This document shows positions 1-10,872 of a stretch of DNA of 64,000 nucleotides, in pieces. Made by a program: the position numbers and the translations under genes. Origin of the DNA: Liquidambar formosana (Eukaryota > Streptophyta > Magnoliopsida > Saxifragales > Altingiaceae); contig CM077827.1 of assembly GCA_039720395.1 (NCBI GenBank), forward strand, positions 11,694,099 through 11,758,098, read 5' to 3'. Each line of letters opens with the position of its first letter. Position 1 is the first letter of the stretch. The notes beneath the pieces were generated by a model. It made no database searches and was not told where the DNA came from. It was given only the letters and a program-made list of their open reading frames with translations.

Positions 1-95
1 GTACACAACAATAGGAACAATTTTATTTTATTTTTATTTAAAAAAGGGGCATTGACAAGATCCAGAATTGAAATTAGAAGGAAAATCCAACTAAC

Positions 96-291
96 CTTAG
101 CTTTCAGAGTGTTGAATTTAACAGTGGGAGAGTTTCGAAATACGTCGTCGATCCGATGAACCTTCTGATTGATAGAGTTGCCAATATGAGTCCCTAAAGG
201 AATCAAAGTAGCACATAATTCAAAGAGGAGGAGAAAGGAGGTGAAAGTGGAAGTCACTGAAGTACTTGAAGAACTTGAGACAGAGAGTTAC
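96..291 (-). pseudogene. Exon-like segment of an unrecognised gene (copy 1)
   Basis: Read on the minus strand, this stretch gives an open, non-repetitive peptide: a Ser/Thr-rich start, then a hydrophobic run (FLLLFELCATLIPLG), then a polar part containing SINQKV and FRNSPTVKFNTLKAK. It ends at AAG followed by GTTAG (91-95), which looks like a splice donor. No ATG or stop delimits it, so it is best read as an internal exon or exon relic. The tandem copy at 1761-1936 keeps only the part up to SINQKV and differs by a 2-base indel upstream, so the two copies use different frames there. I do not recognise the family and assign no function. It may be the edge of a real gene lying to the left of the window, or an old gene fragment. 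Confidence 0.35.
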
Positions 292-363
292 CTGCCTGTC
301 TGTGTATCTTTGAAGGGATTTACGTGTGCAAAACATACAGCTTTTGCCATTAGTGGATGGGTT

Positions 364-412
364 GGTGAGAGAGAGAGAGAGAGAGTGAGAGAGAGAGTTG
401 GTGTGTGTGTGT
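364..412. repeat. GA/GT microsatellite, copy 1
   Basis: A short imperfect run of GA dinucleotides is followed by GT dinucleotides. The corresponding tract in the tandem copy (1970-2070) is about twice as long. Confidence 0.9.
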
Positions 413-803
413 TCATTCAGTTTGGTGGCTAGAAATCGTTAGAAATTATTACAAGATGAGATAGGAAAGAGGGACACTCAAACTATTCATACTTTTGGAC
501 CGCTTGCATAATAAAAGCACAAATGCATCGCATTAAATTATAAAATATTTTAAAATTTTAAAATCATCATTATAGTTGGTGTTACAAGATTAATTCTTAC
601 AAATTCATAAAATATTATTATTTTGAATTTCTTGTGATAATAATTATCATTTTCTTGAATTTACAAATTCGAGATGAGGATTTGTGCCTTGAATACTGTG
701 TAAAATCTGTGGAATTGTTTAATTTCGAATTTAGATGCCCAAATAGGCCTTTAGATTATGTTTAGACTAAGATTTTTAACAAATTTAAAGCAATTTTGAA
801 AAC

Positions 804-925
804 CAATGACCCTTATGTCTAGTGGCATGCCTCATCCCAATAAGGGTATAGGGTTTGTAAACATCCAGATTTTGACTCTGCGTGGGTACATATGTGTATT
901 CTCCTCCTATTGGTTTGAAAAAAAG
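804..925 (+). mobile_element. SINE-like tRNA-derived repeat, copy 1
   Basis: The head contains GTCTAGTGGCATGCC, which resembles a tRNA A box, followed about 45 bases later by AGATTTTGACTCTG, a degenerate B box. The 3' end runs into an A-rich tail after TTGGTTTG. This is the layout of a plant SINE. The duplicate lies at 2474-2590. No clear TSD was found, and the boxes are degenerate, so the call is tentative. Confidence 0.45.
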
Positions 926-1760
926 AAAAATTCAAAAAATTTCCCATTTTGTTAAATCTTTTGAAAGTAAGAAATTTTCAATAAAAATTTTGCAAATTTA
1001 ATGTTGGGTGGGAGATGTCATGGGGTGTGGTTGAGGTGGATGGTGATGTTGGGAGGTGGAAGCAATGGTGGGTGGGTGGTCGAGATTGGCAATGGTGGTG
1101 GGCAATGATGGATAGTGGTGGATAATAATGGGTGGTCATAATGGTGGTGGTGGTGGTGGTTATCTAAGTTTTCCTTGAACTTTCACGCCTTTAAATGAAA
1201 TTTTTAGACAGAATTTGATCCACTTCAAATTCTAAGTTAAAATTTTCAATTTGAACCTTAAAATTTTCAACTTGAAATTTGACAAATTTCATGCCTTTAG
1301 ATGAAATTTCCAGACATAATTTAACCCACTTCAAATTCCAAGTTAAAATTTTCAACTTGAACCATCAAAATTTCGAGTTTAGTTAGCCAAACATGGATTT
1401 TGCATCTTTGAATTTGGAAATATCTATGTTAAGGCAAATTTTGTCTAAAAGTTTTGCGTCCAAACACATCGTTACCAACTATAAATTAGAGTATGCAGGC
1501 TTACTCTTCAGAGTATGGAATATGAGGAACAAGTACAATTCACTCATACTTCTAATTAAGGCAGTTTAATTTATGAACGGAATATAAATGAAATGATAAG
1601 TCTCAAATTCTTAATAAACGTCAACAAACAATTATGGCTAGCGGAGCTTATAAAGCATTATTAATTAATTCTTTAAGGCCCATTTTTATGAGTTTCGATT
1701 TTTTCTTTTCTATTTTCAAAATTAAAATAAAAAAAATAAAAGTTTTGATTATAAAATAAA

Positions 1761-1936
1761 ACCTTCTGATTGATAGAGTTGCCAATCTCAGTCCCTAAAG
1801 GAATCAAAGTAGCAAACAATTCAAAGAGTAGGAGAAAGGAGAGGTGATAGTGGAAGTCACTGAAGTACCTGAAGAACTTGGACAGAGACTTACCTGCTTT
1901 CTGTGTATATTTGAAGGGATTTACGTACGTGTGCAA
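1761..1936 (-). pseudogene. Exon-like segment, truncated copy 2
   Basis: This is the tandem copy of the exon-like segment at 96-291. On the minus strand it includes FELFATLIPLGTEIGNSINQ and then runs into AT-rich sequence at the duplication junction, so the second half of the exon and its donor site are missing. Cys/Phe and His/Glu replacements relative to copy 1 suggest drift. It cannot encode the original product and is a by-product of the duplication. Confidence 0.35.
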
Positions 1937-1969
1937 AACATACAGCTTTTGCCAATAGTGGATGGGTTG

Positions 1970-2020
<51 letters not shown>

Positions 2021-2023
2021 GGT

Positions 2024-2060
<37 letters not shown>

Positions 2061-2070
2061 TTGGTGTGTG
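1970..2070. repeat. Compound GT/GA microsatellite, copy 2
   Basis: Alternating GT and GA blocks (GT, GA, GT, GA) span about 100 bases. The tract is an expanded form of the one at 364-412. Apparent reading frames through it are low-complexity artefacts. Confidence 0.95.
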
Positions 2071-2473
2071 TTCATTCAGTTTGGTGGTTAGAAATCGTTA
2101 GAAATTATTACAGGATGAGATAGGAAAGAGGGACACAAGAACTATTCATGCTTTTGGACTCCTTGCATAATATTAATATTAAAGGCACAAATCTATCACA
2201 TTAAATTATATAACATTTTAAAATTTAGATTCATCACTATAATTGATGTTATAAGATCAATTCTTAGAAATTCATAAAATATCATTATTTTGAATTTCCT
2301 ATGATGATAATTATCATTTTCTTGAATTTGTAAATTTGAGGTGAGGATTTTTGCCTTGAATACTATGTAAAATATGTGGAATTGTTTAATTTCGAATTAG
2401 ATGCCCAAATAGGCCTTTAGATTATGTTTAGACTGAGATTTTTGACAAATTTAAAGGAATTTCGAAAGCCAAT

Positions 2474-2590
2474 GACCCTTAGGTCTAGTGGCATGCCTCA
2501 TCCCAATAGGGGCGTAGGGTTTGTAAACGTTTAGATTTCGACTATGTGTGGGTACATGTGTGTATTCTCCTATTGGTTTGGAAAAAAAAA
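2474..2590 (+). mobile_element. SINE-like tRNA-derived repeat, copy 2
   Basis: Tandem-duplicate counterpart of the SINE-like repeat at 804-925, with the same A-box-like and B-box-like motifs and a longer A-rich tail. It was present before the 1.6 kb duplication. Confidence 0.45.
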
Positions 2591-2758
2591 ACAAAAAACA
2601 AAAAAACAAAACAACAACATTCAAAAAATTTCCTATTTTGTTAAATCTTTTGAAAGTAAGAAATTTTCAATAAAAATTTTGCAAATTTATTGTTGGGTGG
2701 GAGATGTCATGGGGCATGGTTGGGGTGGGTGGTGATGTTGGGAGGTGGAAGCAATGGT

Positions 2759-2784
2759 GGGTGGGTGGGTGGGTGGGTGGGTGG
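2759..2784 (+). repeat. (GGGT)6 tract with G-quadruplex potential
   Basis: Six consecutive GGGT units lie in a GGTGG-rich region (2700-2870). Copy 1 of the duplication has only two such units near 1070-1080. Runs of GGG separated by single T bases are a strong G-quadruplex motif by established rules. Confidence 0.85.
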
Positions 2785-3599
2785 TCGAGATTGGCAATGG
2801 TGGTGGGCAATGATGGATAGTGGTGGATATTAATGGGTGGTGATAATGGTGGTGGTGGTGGTGATTATCTAAGTTGTCCTTGAACTTTCACACCTTTATC
2901 TGGAAAGAATTTGACCCACTTCAAATTCTAAGTTAAAATTTTCAATTTGAACCTTCAAATTTTCAACTTGAACAAAAAAATTTTCGAGTTTAGTTAGCCA
3001 AACATGGATTTTGCATCTTTGAATTTGGAAATATCTATGTTAAGGAAAATCTTGTCTAAAAGTTTTGCGTCCAAACACATCGTTACAATCTATAAATTAG
3101 CCTATACAAACTTACTCTTCAAATTATGGAATACGAGGAACGAGTATAATTCACTCACACTTCTAATTAAGGCAGTTCAATTTATGAACGGAATATAAAT
3201 GAAAGGGTAACTTACATTAAGACCCTTCTAAAATCTGATAATTACAAATATATCCCTTTACATTTTTGAAATTACATTAAGACCCCTTACTTTACAAAAT
3301 AAACTACAAAAAGACCCCCCTCTAACCTCCGTCCATTAATCCGTTAAATCACTCTCAATGTTTTTCAAAATACCCTAATTACCCTTATTGGATGATAACT
3401 TCCTGTAGACACCCAAATTTTGCCGAGCCGTCTCCAGACAAAATCGATTAACCTGTCAACAGTAAAATTAGGTCGAACACGCTCCGTACCTAACTTCATT
3501 CACCTTACCCTACCCACTAGGAGAAAACCTCTTATCGATTCAACCCTAGGCACTTGAGGCCCAAGAGCCAAAAACGGGCACAATACCCAAAAACCCCGA

Positions 3600-5505
3600 A
3601 TCAAACCCCTAAATAGGCACTAGGTGGTTCAATTCCTAACAATCTTTGATCCCATGGTCAATTTCACCTAGGATCTTCAATTCAATATCCCTAGAGAAAT
3701 CTAGGACCATTTAATTGGGAATCAAAGGGCACGAGTCCTCCGATCCCCAATTTCCCCTTAATCGAACCCCTAAATCAGTACTAGGTGGTTCGATCTCCAA
3801 CAATCTTTGATCCCACGGTCAATTCCACAGTAGGATCTTCAATTCAATATCCCTAGAGCAATTTAGGACCATTTAATTGGGAATCAGAGGGCACGAGCCC
3901 TTCGATCCCCAATTTCCTTTTAATCGAACCCCTAAATCAGTACTAGGTGGTTCGATCTCCAACAATCTTTGATCCCATGGTCAATTCCATGTAGGATCTT
4001 CGATTCAATATCCATAGAGCAATCTAGGACCATTTAATTAGGAATCAGAGGGCACGAGCCCTCCGATCCCCAATTTCCCCTGAATCGAACCCCTAAATCG
4101 GTACTAGGTGGTTTGATCTCCAGCAATCTTTGATCCAAAGGTCAATTCAACCGTAGGATCTTTAATTCAATATCCCTAAAGTAATCTAGGACCATTTAAT
4201 TGGGAATTAGAGGGCACGAGCCCTCCGATCCCCAATGTCCCCTGAATAGAACCCCTAAATCGGTACTAGGTGGTTTGATCTCCAACAATCTTTGATCCAA
4301 ATGTCAATTCAACGGTAGGATCTTCAATTCAACATCCTTAGAGCGGTCTAGGATCATTTAATTGAGGATCAGAGGGTACAAGCTCTCCGATCCCCAATTT
4401 CCCCTGAATCAAACCCCTAAATCAGTATTAAGTGGTTCGATCTCCAACAATCTTTTATCCAACAGTCAATTCAACCGTAGGATCTTCAATTCAACATCCA
4501 TAGAGCGGTCTAGGATCATTTAATTGAGGATCAGAGGGCATCAACCCTCCGATCCCCAATTTCCCCCCAAATCGAACCCCTAAATCGGCACTAGGTGGTT
4601 CGATCTCCAACAATCTTTGATCCAACGGTCAATTCAACCATAGGATATTCAATTCAATATCCCTAGAGCGTTCTAGGACTATTTGATTAGGAATCAGAAG
4701 GCACGAGCCTCCGATCCCCAATTTCCCCCAAATTGAACCCCTAATTCAACACTAGGTGGTTCGATCTCCAACAATCTTCGATCCCACGGTCAATTCCACT
4801 ATAGGATCTTCAATTTAACATCCCTAGAGTGGTCTAAGACCACTTGATTGGGAATCAGAAGGCACGAGCCCTCCGATCCCCAATTTTCCCCAAATCGAAA
4901 CCCTAACACAATACTAGGAGGTTCAATTTCAAAATCTTTGATCCAACGGTCAATTCAATTGTAGGATCTTTAAGTCAATATCCCTAGAGTGGTCTGGGAC
5001 CATTTGATTGGGAATTAGAACGCACAAGCCCTCCGATCCCCAATTTCCCCCAAATTGAACCCCTAACACAGCACTAGGAGGTTCAATTCCAACAATCTTT
5101 GATCTGATGGTCAATTCAACCATAGGATCTTCAATTCAATATCCCTAGAGCAGTTTAGGACCATTTGATTGGGAATCAGAAGGCACGAGCTCTCCGATCC
5201 CCAATTTCCCCCCAAATTTAACCCCTAATTCAGCACTAGGTGGTTCAATTCCTAACAATCTTTGATCCGACGATCAATTCAACCATAGGATCTTCAATTC
5301 AATATCCTTAGAGCGGTCTAGGACCTTTTGATTGGGAATCAGAAGGCACGAGTCCTCCGATCCCCAAATCGCCCAAAACCGAATCCCTGATGCAACTTTA
5401 GGTGGTTCAATTCCTCACAATTGCTCATCCAATGGTCAAACCGACCTTTGGATCATCAATTCAACCCCTCAAGATCAATACAGGACCATTTGATTGAAGA
5501 TCGGG
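3600..5505 (+). repeat. 162-bp tandem array, about 12 units
   Basis: Units contain the anchors CTAGGTGGTTCGATCTCC, CAATCTTTGATCC and CCTCCGATCCCCAATTT. The first anchor recurs near 3621, 3781, 3942, 4101, 4265, 4427, 4590, 4751, 4913, 5076, 5236 and 5398, a spacing of about 162 bp. Units have diverged by substitutions. The array lies upstream of the solo LTR's TATA box, in its U3-like region. Confidence 0.9.
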
Positions 5506-5614
5506 CCTCGTTCGATTCATGATCAACAAAACCCTAATTGTAGAACCTTAGGAGCATCACGCTTGCATCCGGGCCATTCAATCCCATCCTAGGGAGTGCA
5601 CACTCCACTCTCTG

Positions 5615-6067
5615 TAGGGGTGTTAATGGTTCGGTTTGGTTCGGTTTTAGGGGAGATTTCAAACCAAACCATTATACTTCGGTTTTATTCCTCCCAAACC
5701 AAAACCAAACCATACTATAAAAAAACCAAACCAAACCAAACCATTACATTTCGGTTTGGTTCGGTTCGGTTTCGGTTTTAACCTATCAAGTAACAATAAA
5801 TAATTGAAAATGAAAAAAATGACATGCCAAACTCCAAATAAAAACATTTTTAATAAAATCATTACATTAGCAACTAAAAAAATACAAACATTGTATCAAA
5901 ATAGAAACATATTGACATATATCAATATATCAATATCACACACAACATTAATAGCTAGTTTAATACATGCCAATCTAAAAATGGAAACAATAAGAAACTT
6001 AAAATCAACAAAAATAAGCCTATTACATATTTTACCCTTATTAGAATTGGGAATTTACAAACTTTAA

Positions 6068-6104
<37 letters not shown>

Positions 6105-6295
6105 TTTTCGGTTTTTTCGGTTTTTCGGATTGGTTTGGTTTTTTAAAATTGAAAACCAAAACCAAACCAATTGAGTTCCGTTTTCTAAAATTAAAACCAT
6201 AACCAAACCTAATGACAAAAAAACCAAACCAAACCGCTCGGTTCGGTTTGGTTCGATTTGGTTCTCGGTTTTAACCAAAACCATTAACACCCCTA
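5615..6295. mobile_element. hAT-like MITE rich in GGTTCGG/AACCAAACC
   Basis: The ends are TAGGGGTGTTAATGG and its inverted copy CCATTAACACCCCTA, flanked by a perfect 8-bp TSD ACTCTCTG (5607-5614 and 6296-6303), as expected for the hAT superfamily. Both ends continue inward as runs of CGGTTTGGTT and its complement, able to fold back on themselves. The centre is AT-rich with a TA microsatellite (6067-6098). No transposase is encoded. Confidence 0.85.
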
Positions 6296-6839
6296 ACTCT
6301 CTGGTCCCAAACTAAGTTTAGGGACCCAAAGTTTAAATCCCCGTTCAAGATCAACGGTCAGATTTCACCCGATCATCAATCGAACGCGATCGCGCGATCA
6401 TACGACCCCACGGTAGGGCGGACCACCACCATAGGCCCACCTCAGCGGCCCCACACCTTCTAGAAGGGCACACTGCCCAAAAACACAAGTTCCCATGTGT
6501 GATGATGAGAAATCATCACAAATATGGGATAAGTGTGCCCACACTGGCCAAACCAGAGTGGAGAGATCTTGCTTTCGGCTCTGTAGTATCCTGCTACTCC
6601 CTACAGCCGAAATCTAACTGCCTGATGGGACATGAGTCCAGGCTAGCCAGGCCAGCGTTACCCACGCTTGCCATGCTAGCGTGGGTAAGGCAGCATGCCC
6701 TTTTGCCACTTTTGGACTGTTTTACCCTCATCAAATGAGGTAATTCCTTTATCACACAAAGCCTAAATGCCCTCCACATCCTATGTGACTAAAATGCCCC
6801 TCCAAATGACCATTTTACCCCTAAAATTCCATGTTTTCC

Positions 6840-6847
6840 TATAAATA
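6840..6847 (+). promoter_or_regulatory. TATA box of the solo LTR
   Basis: TATAAATA in a C-rich neighbourhood, followed by a plausible transcription start region. It is placed where a U3/R boundary is expected in an LTR of this size. Confidence 0.5.
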
Positions 6848-7969
6848 GCCCACATTACATCCATTAAAAGGACACCAAGCCAACTCCCCTCATCCTATCT
6901 CTTATACACACAAAAACCCAACCTAAATCCCACACATCCATCTTCCCTCTTTGCCTAAACCCCATCCCTTGAAACACCTATCCATATACATACACAAATC
7001 ACCCCCTAATCCCACTTTTTTTAATCCAATTTAATCTCATCCACCACAAAGAGCCTACCATATATTTCCCCACAAACCCTCTCACACAAATTTAGGGACT
7101 GTTCTTGAAGGAAAATCCAAGGGTTGAACCATCCAAGTTACATTTGGATAGCATAAAAGAGACACAAATTCTGTTGCAGTTTTACTACAGAAAGACTGTC
7201 AATTTCGTGTCTGCTGAGTGGCAAGTTCACTTCTGCTGACTGGTAACTCCACTGTTACCACACTTTCCTTCCCTATTTCACTCCACCACCTTCCAAGCAC
7301 ACTTGGAACCATCAAAGGAGCATCTCAAAAGGGGATTTTCAAACTTGGGAGAGGAGCACTGAAGCCCAACTAGTTCAAAGCTAAGGTGAAATCACCTACA
7401 CTAGGTGAGCTTCCCTTTTAAAATTCATTCCTAAGCTTTCTTAGTTTAATTTCCTATTAAGCTTACCATTATTTCTTGCAGCCTTAATATGTGATTGTCA
7501 CCTTCCCTACCTTAGCCCGAGTATGTACATGGGTCTCCTAACACGTGTCGTGAAGGGATCAACTCTTGTATGGTGGGTTAAAGGCAAGGAGACCCTGAAC
7601 CACCCAATATTTGCAAACCATTCCAATAGGTTGCTAGCACCCATTTTCATTTTCTTTTATTGCATGTGAGCTTGCATATATGATATGTGAAATGGAAATT
7701 TAAGCATGTTAAAAGATTGAGATGATGTTTAAACAAAATCAAATTTGGCAAGGTCAGGTTCATGCATGTATGCATATTGTTTATACTAACCTCTTCTTGT
7801 TTCCCTGTTGGTAATCATAATCAACTTGAACATAAAAACCCCCTTGGCTACGGAGCTTAAACGGACTTAATTGAATATCCCCATGCTTGGATAAATGGAT
7901 AAATACAAGGACTTGGACAAACCCATTCAAAATGGTTACTAACTTCTAAGTTGCTAACGTACTAACCAT

Positions 7970-8200
7970 GGCTACGGCCCCTACATGCTCATGATATGAG
8001 GCGCAGTAGGCTTTTTTTCTTTTTCTTTACGGCTACGGCCCCTACACGCTCATGATATGAGGCGCAGTAGGCTTTTTTCTTTTTCTTTACGGCTACGGCC
8101 CCTACACGCTTATGATATGAGACGCAGTAGGCTTTTTTCTTTTTATTTACTGCTACAGCCCCTACATGCTCTTGATATGAGGCGTAGTAGGCTTCTTTTC
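7970..8200 (+). repeat. 60-bp minisatellite, 4 units
   Basis: Four copies of a unit carrying GCTACGGCCCCTACA, GATATGAGGCGCAGTAGGC and a T-rich stretch start at about 7970, 8031, 8091 and 8151. They lie in the transcribed part of the solo LTR. The open frame through them is a repeat artefact. Confidence 0.9.
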
Positions 8201-8213
8201 TTTCTCTTTTATT

Positions 8214-8420
8214 TTGAGGTTGAATCCTCCGGATTGTGGTCTTTGTGACTCTTGCCCCTAAAAATTCTAACTATTAACTTTTGAGGTTGAATCCTCCGGG
8301 TTGTGGTCGTTGCGACTCTTGCCCCTAAAAATTCTAACTATTTATTTATTGCTTTATTTACCGCTTTATTTAGAAGCTATGGCTTTTCGTTACCCTCTGG
8401 GTTGTGGTTGTTACGACCTT
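8214..8420 (+). repeat. 68-bp repeat, two full units and one partial
   Basis: Units begin TGAGGTTGAATCCTCCGG and contain TTGCCCCTAAAAATTC at 8214 and 8281; a diverged partial unit follows at about 8391. It directly follows the 60-bp minisatellite. Confidence 0.8.
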
Positions 8421-10872
8421 TTGCCCCGATACTTAAGCACTTTTCATTTTGTGGTCACTTGACCCCTTTTTTATTTTATGAACATATACTTATGCTTTTC
8501 AAAGCAATAAACATTACATTCATGAATTCCAAACCTTGCCAAGGTTGATTATGTTTATATACATCTTTTGACATTTTCGATGTACTTATCTTGAAATTTC
8601 ATGCTATGTTGATATTTCGATTCCATTCTCATGTGAATAAAGTTCAACTAAAGACTTGAGATAATCTATTATGCTATGGATAAAGAGTTTACAGCATCAA
8701 ATGCTTAAAAACTCGTCCATAGCATAATAGCTTATCACCATCAAATAGACTTGATCAATCGACCCACCAAATTCCAATGAATCACCTCACCCCGAGTTCA
8801 GGAACTCTTGCGTGTCCCTATGTCACGTAGTAAAATCTCAATCCTTAGGAGATTTAGTTGATTACACTTTTATTCAATTAATTCAATTGCGCACTAAGTT
8901 TGGATGAAATTCCTCCCAAAACCATCTTTAAGCTCCAAGAGCTCTAAGTACTTTTTCAAAAGGTCTTCTAAAATTGAAAGTGATTATTTATATCCCAAAT
9001 CCTTGTTAAAAGATTCATACCTGCGTGGAACCTTTTTCCCACTAATCATTTTTGACAACAGTACCATATTTATCAAATAAGGATTTTTTATTAAAAAAGG
9101 ACCACTTGCCAACAAGCAAGCTGTCGACACGCGTATTGTTTTCAATTGACGAGTTCATTCCAAAAATGACTTAAACAAATTCTTTTCATTAAAGAGGCGC
9201 GTGCCCTCCTTCTTAAAAAAAGCTTTATCTTAATCAAATCGATTTTCCAATACTATCATTCCACGCAGGATTCCCTTTCTAGTACGGATTAAGAATTATA
9301 AGGATTCACTTTCACTTTGTTTAAACAAAATTCTTTTACACTTCAAAAGTGTTCTTTCCTCAATCAAATACATTTTCTTCCTTCAGAAGGAACCCCTATC
9401 TTCAAAAGGCAATCTTTTCCCTTTAAAAGGGAGCATCCTCTTCATTTTGACAGCTTTCAAAAAGCATCCTTTTCTTTACCCGTTCCATCGAGTTCAAAAG
9501 TCTCAAACTTTTTCAAGAATCCAAAGGGATCCGCACTTGACATTAATTCTTTAAAAATGGATTCACATCATTTCCATTACCATCCTTTCATAAAGGATTG
9601 ATTTTTACCACAGCAAGATAGGGATGCTTTATAGTTAATTGATTTAACCTAAGATACCCAAGAGAAAGAAAGCGAATTTGTGGTCCTTTCAAAACAATTT
9701 TCATTCACAACCTTAAGGCACACTCTTTCAAAAACCAACACTTTCAAAAGGACTTTGTTCTAATGCCTTTTAAGATCTCTTTTTCAAAATGACAGAATTC
9801 ACTACCCTTCAAAAGGGTATTCTATGTCAAATTATTCGTATAGGAAATCAACAATATCAAATGGGATTTTAATCAGAAACATCGTTTAAATCGGGAACCG
9901 TTGGATTCCAACGGGCGATGTGGGGTGCCTCACACCTTCCCCACTCGTAACCAAACCCCTTTACCCACAATCTTTAGTCTCACTGACCACTAGGAGTCAT
10001 TCAACTTTTCCCGTAGACCCTTAGATGGGCCTATTGATGATAAGACCTCAGATGGACTTATTTTGGGATCTTAGACGACCTCAGCTTCTGATTAACCATA
10101 GGATGCCCAGTCACGTCCTCAAACCCCTGATTGGTGGTGACTCCATAGCCTTGATTACTCTAGGTATGCTTGCATGCCTAGGCCGGTCAAGGCGCCCTTG
10201 AAATGAACTTAACACACACCCAGCACCAGAATGGACCACCCGGGGTCGTCCCAAACACCGTGAGGCAAAATACCCTTTTCCCTTCCTTTTTTGGGGTAGC
10301 GACACTTCCATATTAAATGTATATAACTCACCAGTCCAACACATTCTTCTAGCACATTCGAATTTTTTTTAATTGATAAACAACTAAAAGATAATATATA
10401 TATGGGTTTTCTTAAGGCACACGTTAAGCTGCAATTAATAAACCAATAATTACATGAAAAAATGTGTTTTCACAATTTTGTAAGCATTTTTGCATTTTTC
10501 CAAGCAATTTTCACCATTTTCAATGCAATAATTGGGTTATTAATTGAACATGATTTAACGGACTAATGGACGGAAGTTAGAGGGAATGGTCTCTTTGTAG
10601 TTTATTTTGTAAAATAAGGGGTATCAATGTAATTTCAAAAACGTGAAAGGGTGTATCTGTAATAGTTAGATTCTAGAGCGGGTCTTAATGTAATTTACCC
10701 TAAATGAAATGATGAGTGTCAAATTCTTAATAAACGTCAACAAACAATTATGGCTAGTGGAGCTTATAAAGCATGATTAATTAATTCTTTAGGGCCCATT
10801 TTTATAAGTTTCAATTTTTTATTTTTATTTTCAAAATTAAAATAAAAAAAATAAAAGTTTTGATTATAAAAA

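Larger units (their letters stand above)
159..1759. repeat. Tandem duplication of about 1.6 kb, copy 1
   Basis: This segment is repeated directly at 1760-10872. Both copies start with AACCTTCTGATTGATAGAG and end with the AT-rich TGATTATAAAA (1746-1756 and 10861-10871). Copies match along their whole length, including a GA/GT microsatellite, a SINE-like repeat, a GGTGG-rich tract and an AT-rich end. Copy 1 keeps the uninterrupted sequence TAAATGAAA (1585-1593) where copy 2 carries a large insertion. Apart from the exon-like segment, no coding sequence is seen. Confidence 0.9.
3404..10304 (+). mobile_element. Large solo LTR (Gypsy, Ogre/Tat-like) inside MULE 1
   Basis: The segment begins TGTAGACACCCAAATTTTG and ends GGGGTAGCGACA, a start and end seen in very long Gypsy LTRs of Tat/Ogre type. 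A 5-bp TSD, CTTCC, flanks it (3399-3403 and 10305-10309). It contains a 162-bp tandem array in the U3-like part, a TATA box at 6840-6847, a 60-bp minisatellite, and a long low-coding R/U5-like part (about 6870-10304). No gag or pol, PBS or polypurine tract is visible, so it is interpreted as one LTR left after recombination. About 6.2 kb belongs to the LTR itself; the rest is a MITE. Confidence 0.75.
3205..10700. mobile_element. Non-autonomous Mutator-like element (MULE 1), itself interrupted
   Basis: Terminal inverted repeats of about 147-150 bp (3205-3351 and 10551-10700) start with GGGTAA and end with TTACCC; both carry the same inner text down to CCGTTAAATCA. The 9-bp TSD TAAATGAAA is present at 3196-3204 and 10701-10709, and the empty site is visible in copy 1 of the tandem duplication (1585-1593). 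Without the solo LTR inserted in it (3404-10304), the element is only about 590 bp and non-coding, so it must have been mobilised by another element's transposase. Long TIRs and a 9-bp TSD are hallmarks of the Mutator superfamily. Confidence 0.9.
1760..10872. repeat. Tandem duplication copy 2, split by a nested insertion at 3205-10700
   Basis: The second copy of the 1.6 kb duplication runs 1760-3204 and resumes at 10701. The join with copy 1 is direct. The copies differ by small indels, microsatellite length and a longer GGGT run in copy 2, so the duplication is not recent. The Mutator-like element inserted here is absent from copy 1, so it arrived after the duplication or was never copied. 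Confidence 0.9.

Noticed and set aside
241..432. Plus-strand open frame across the GA/GT microsatellite, and its counterpart at 1844-2101
   Set aside because: Most of the product is repeated Arg-Glu or Val-Cys from dinucleotide repeats; the other strand has the better coding evidence.
804..925. A tRNA gene
   Set aside because: Only degenerate A and B boxes are present and no cloverleaf with acceptor pairing could be drawn; a SINE head explains it better.
8057..8248. Open frame with repeated MRRSRLFSF
   Set aside because: It follows the 60-bp minisatellite in the solo LTR and has no relation to a known protein.
3205..10700. A single autonomous 7.5 kb DNA transposon
   Set aside because: The interior is a solo LTR with its own TSD; without it the element is about 590 bp and has no transposase.
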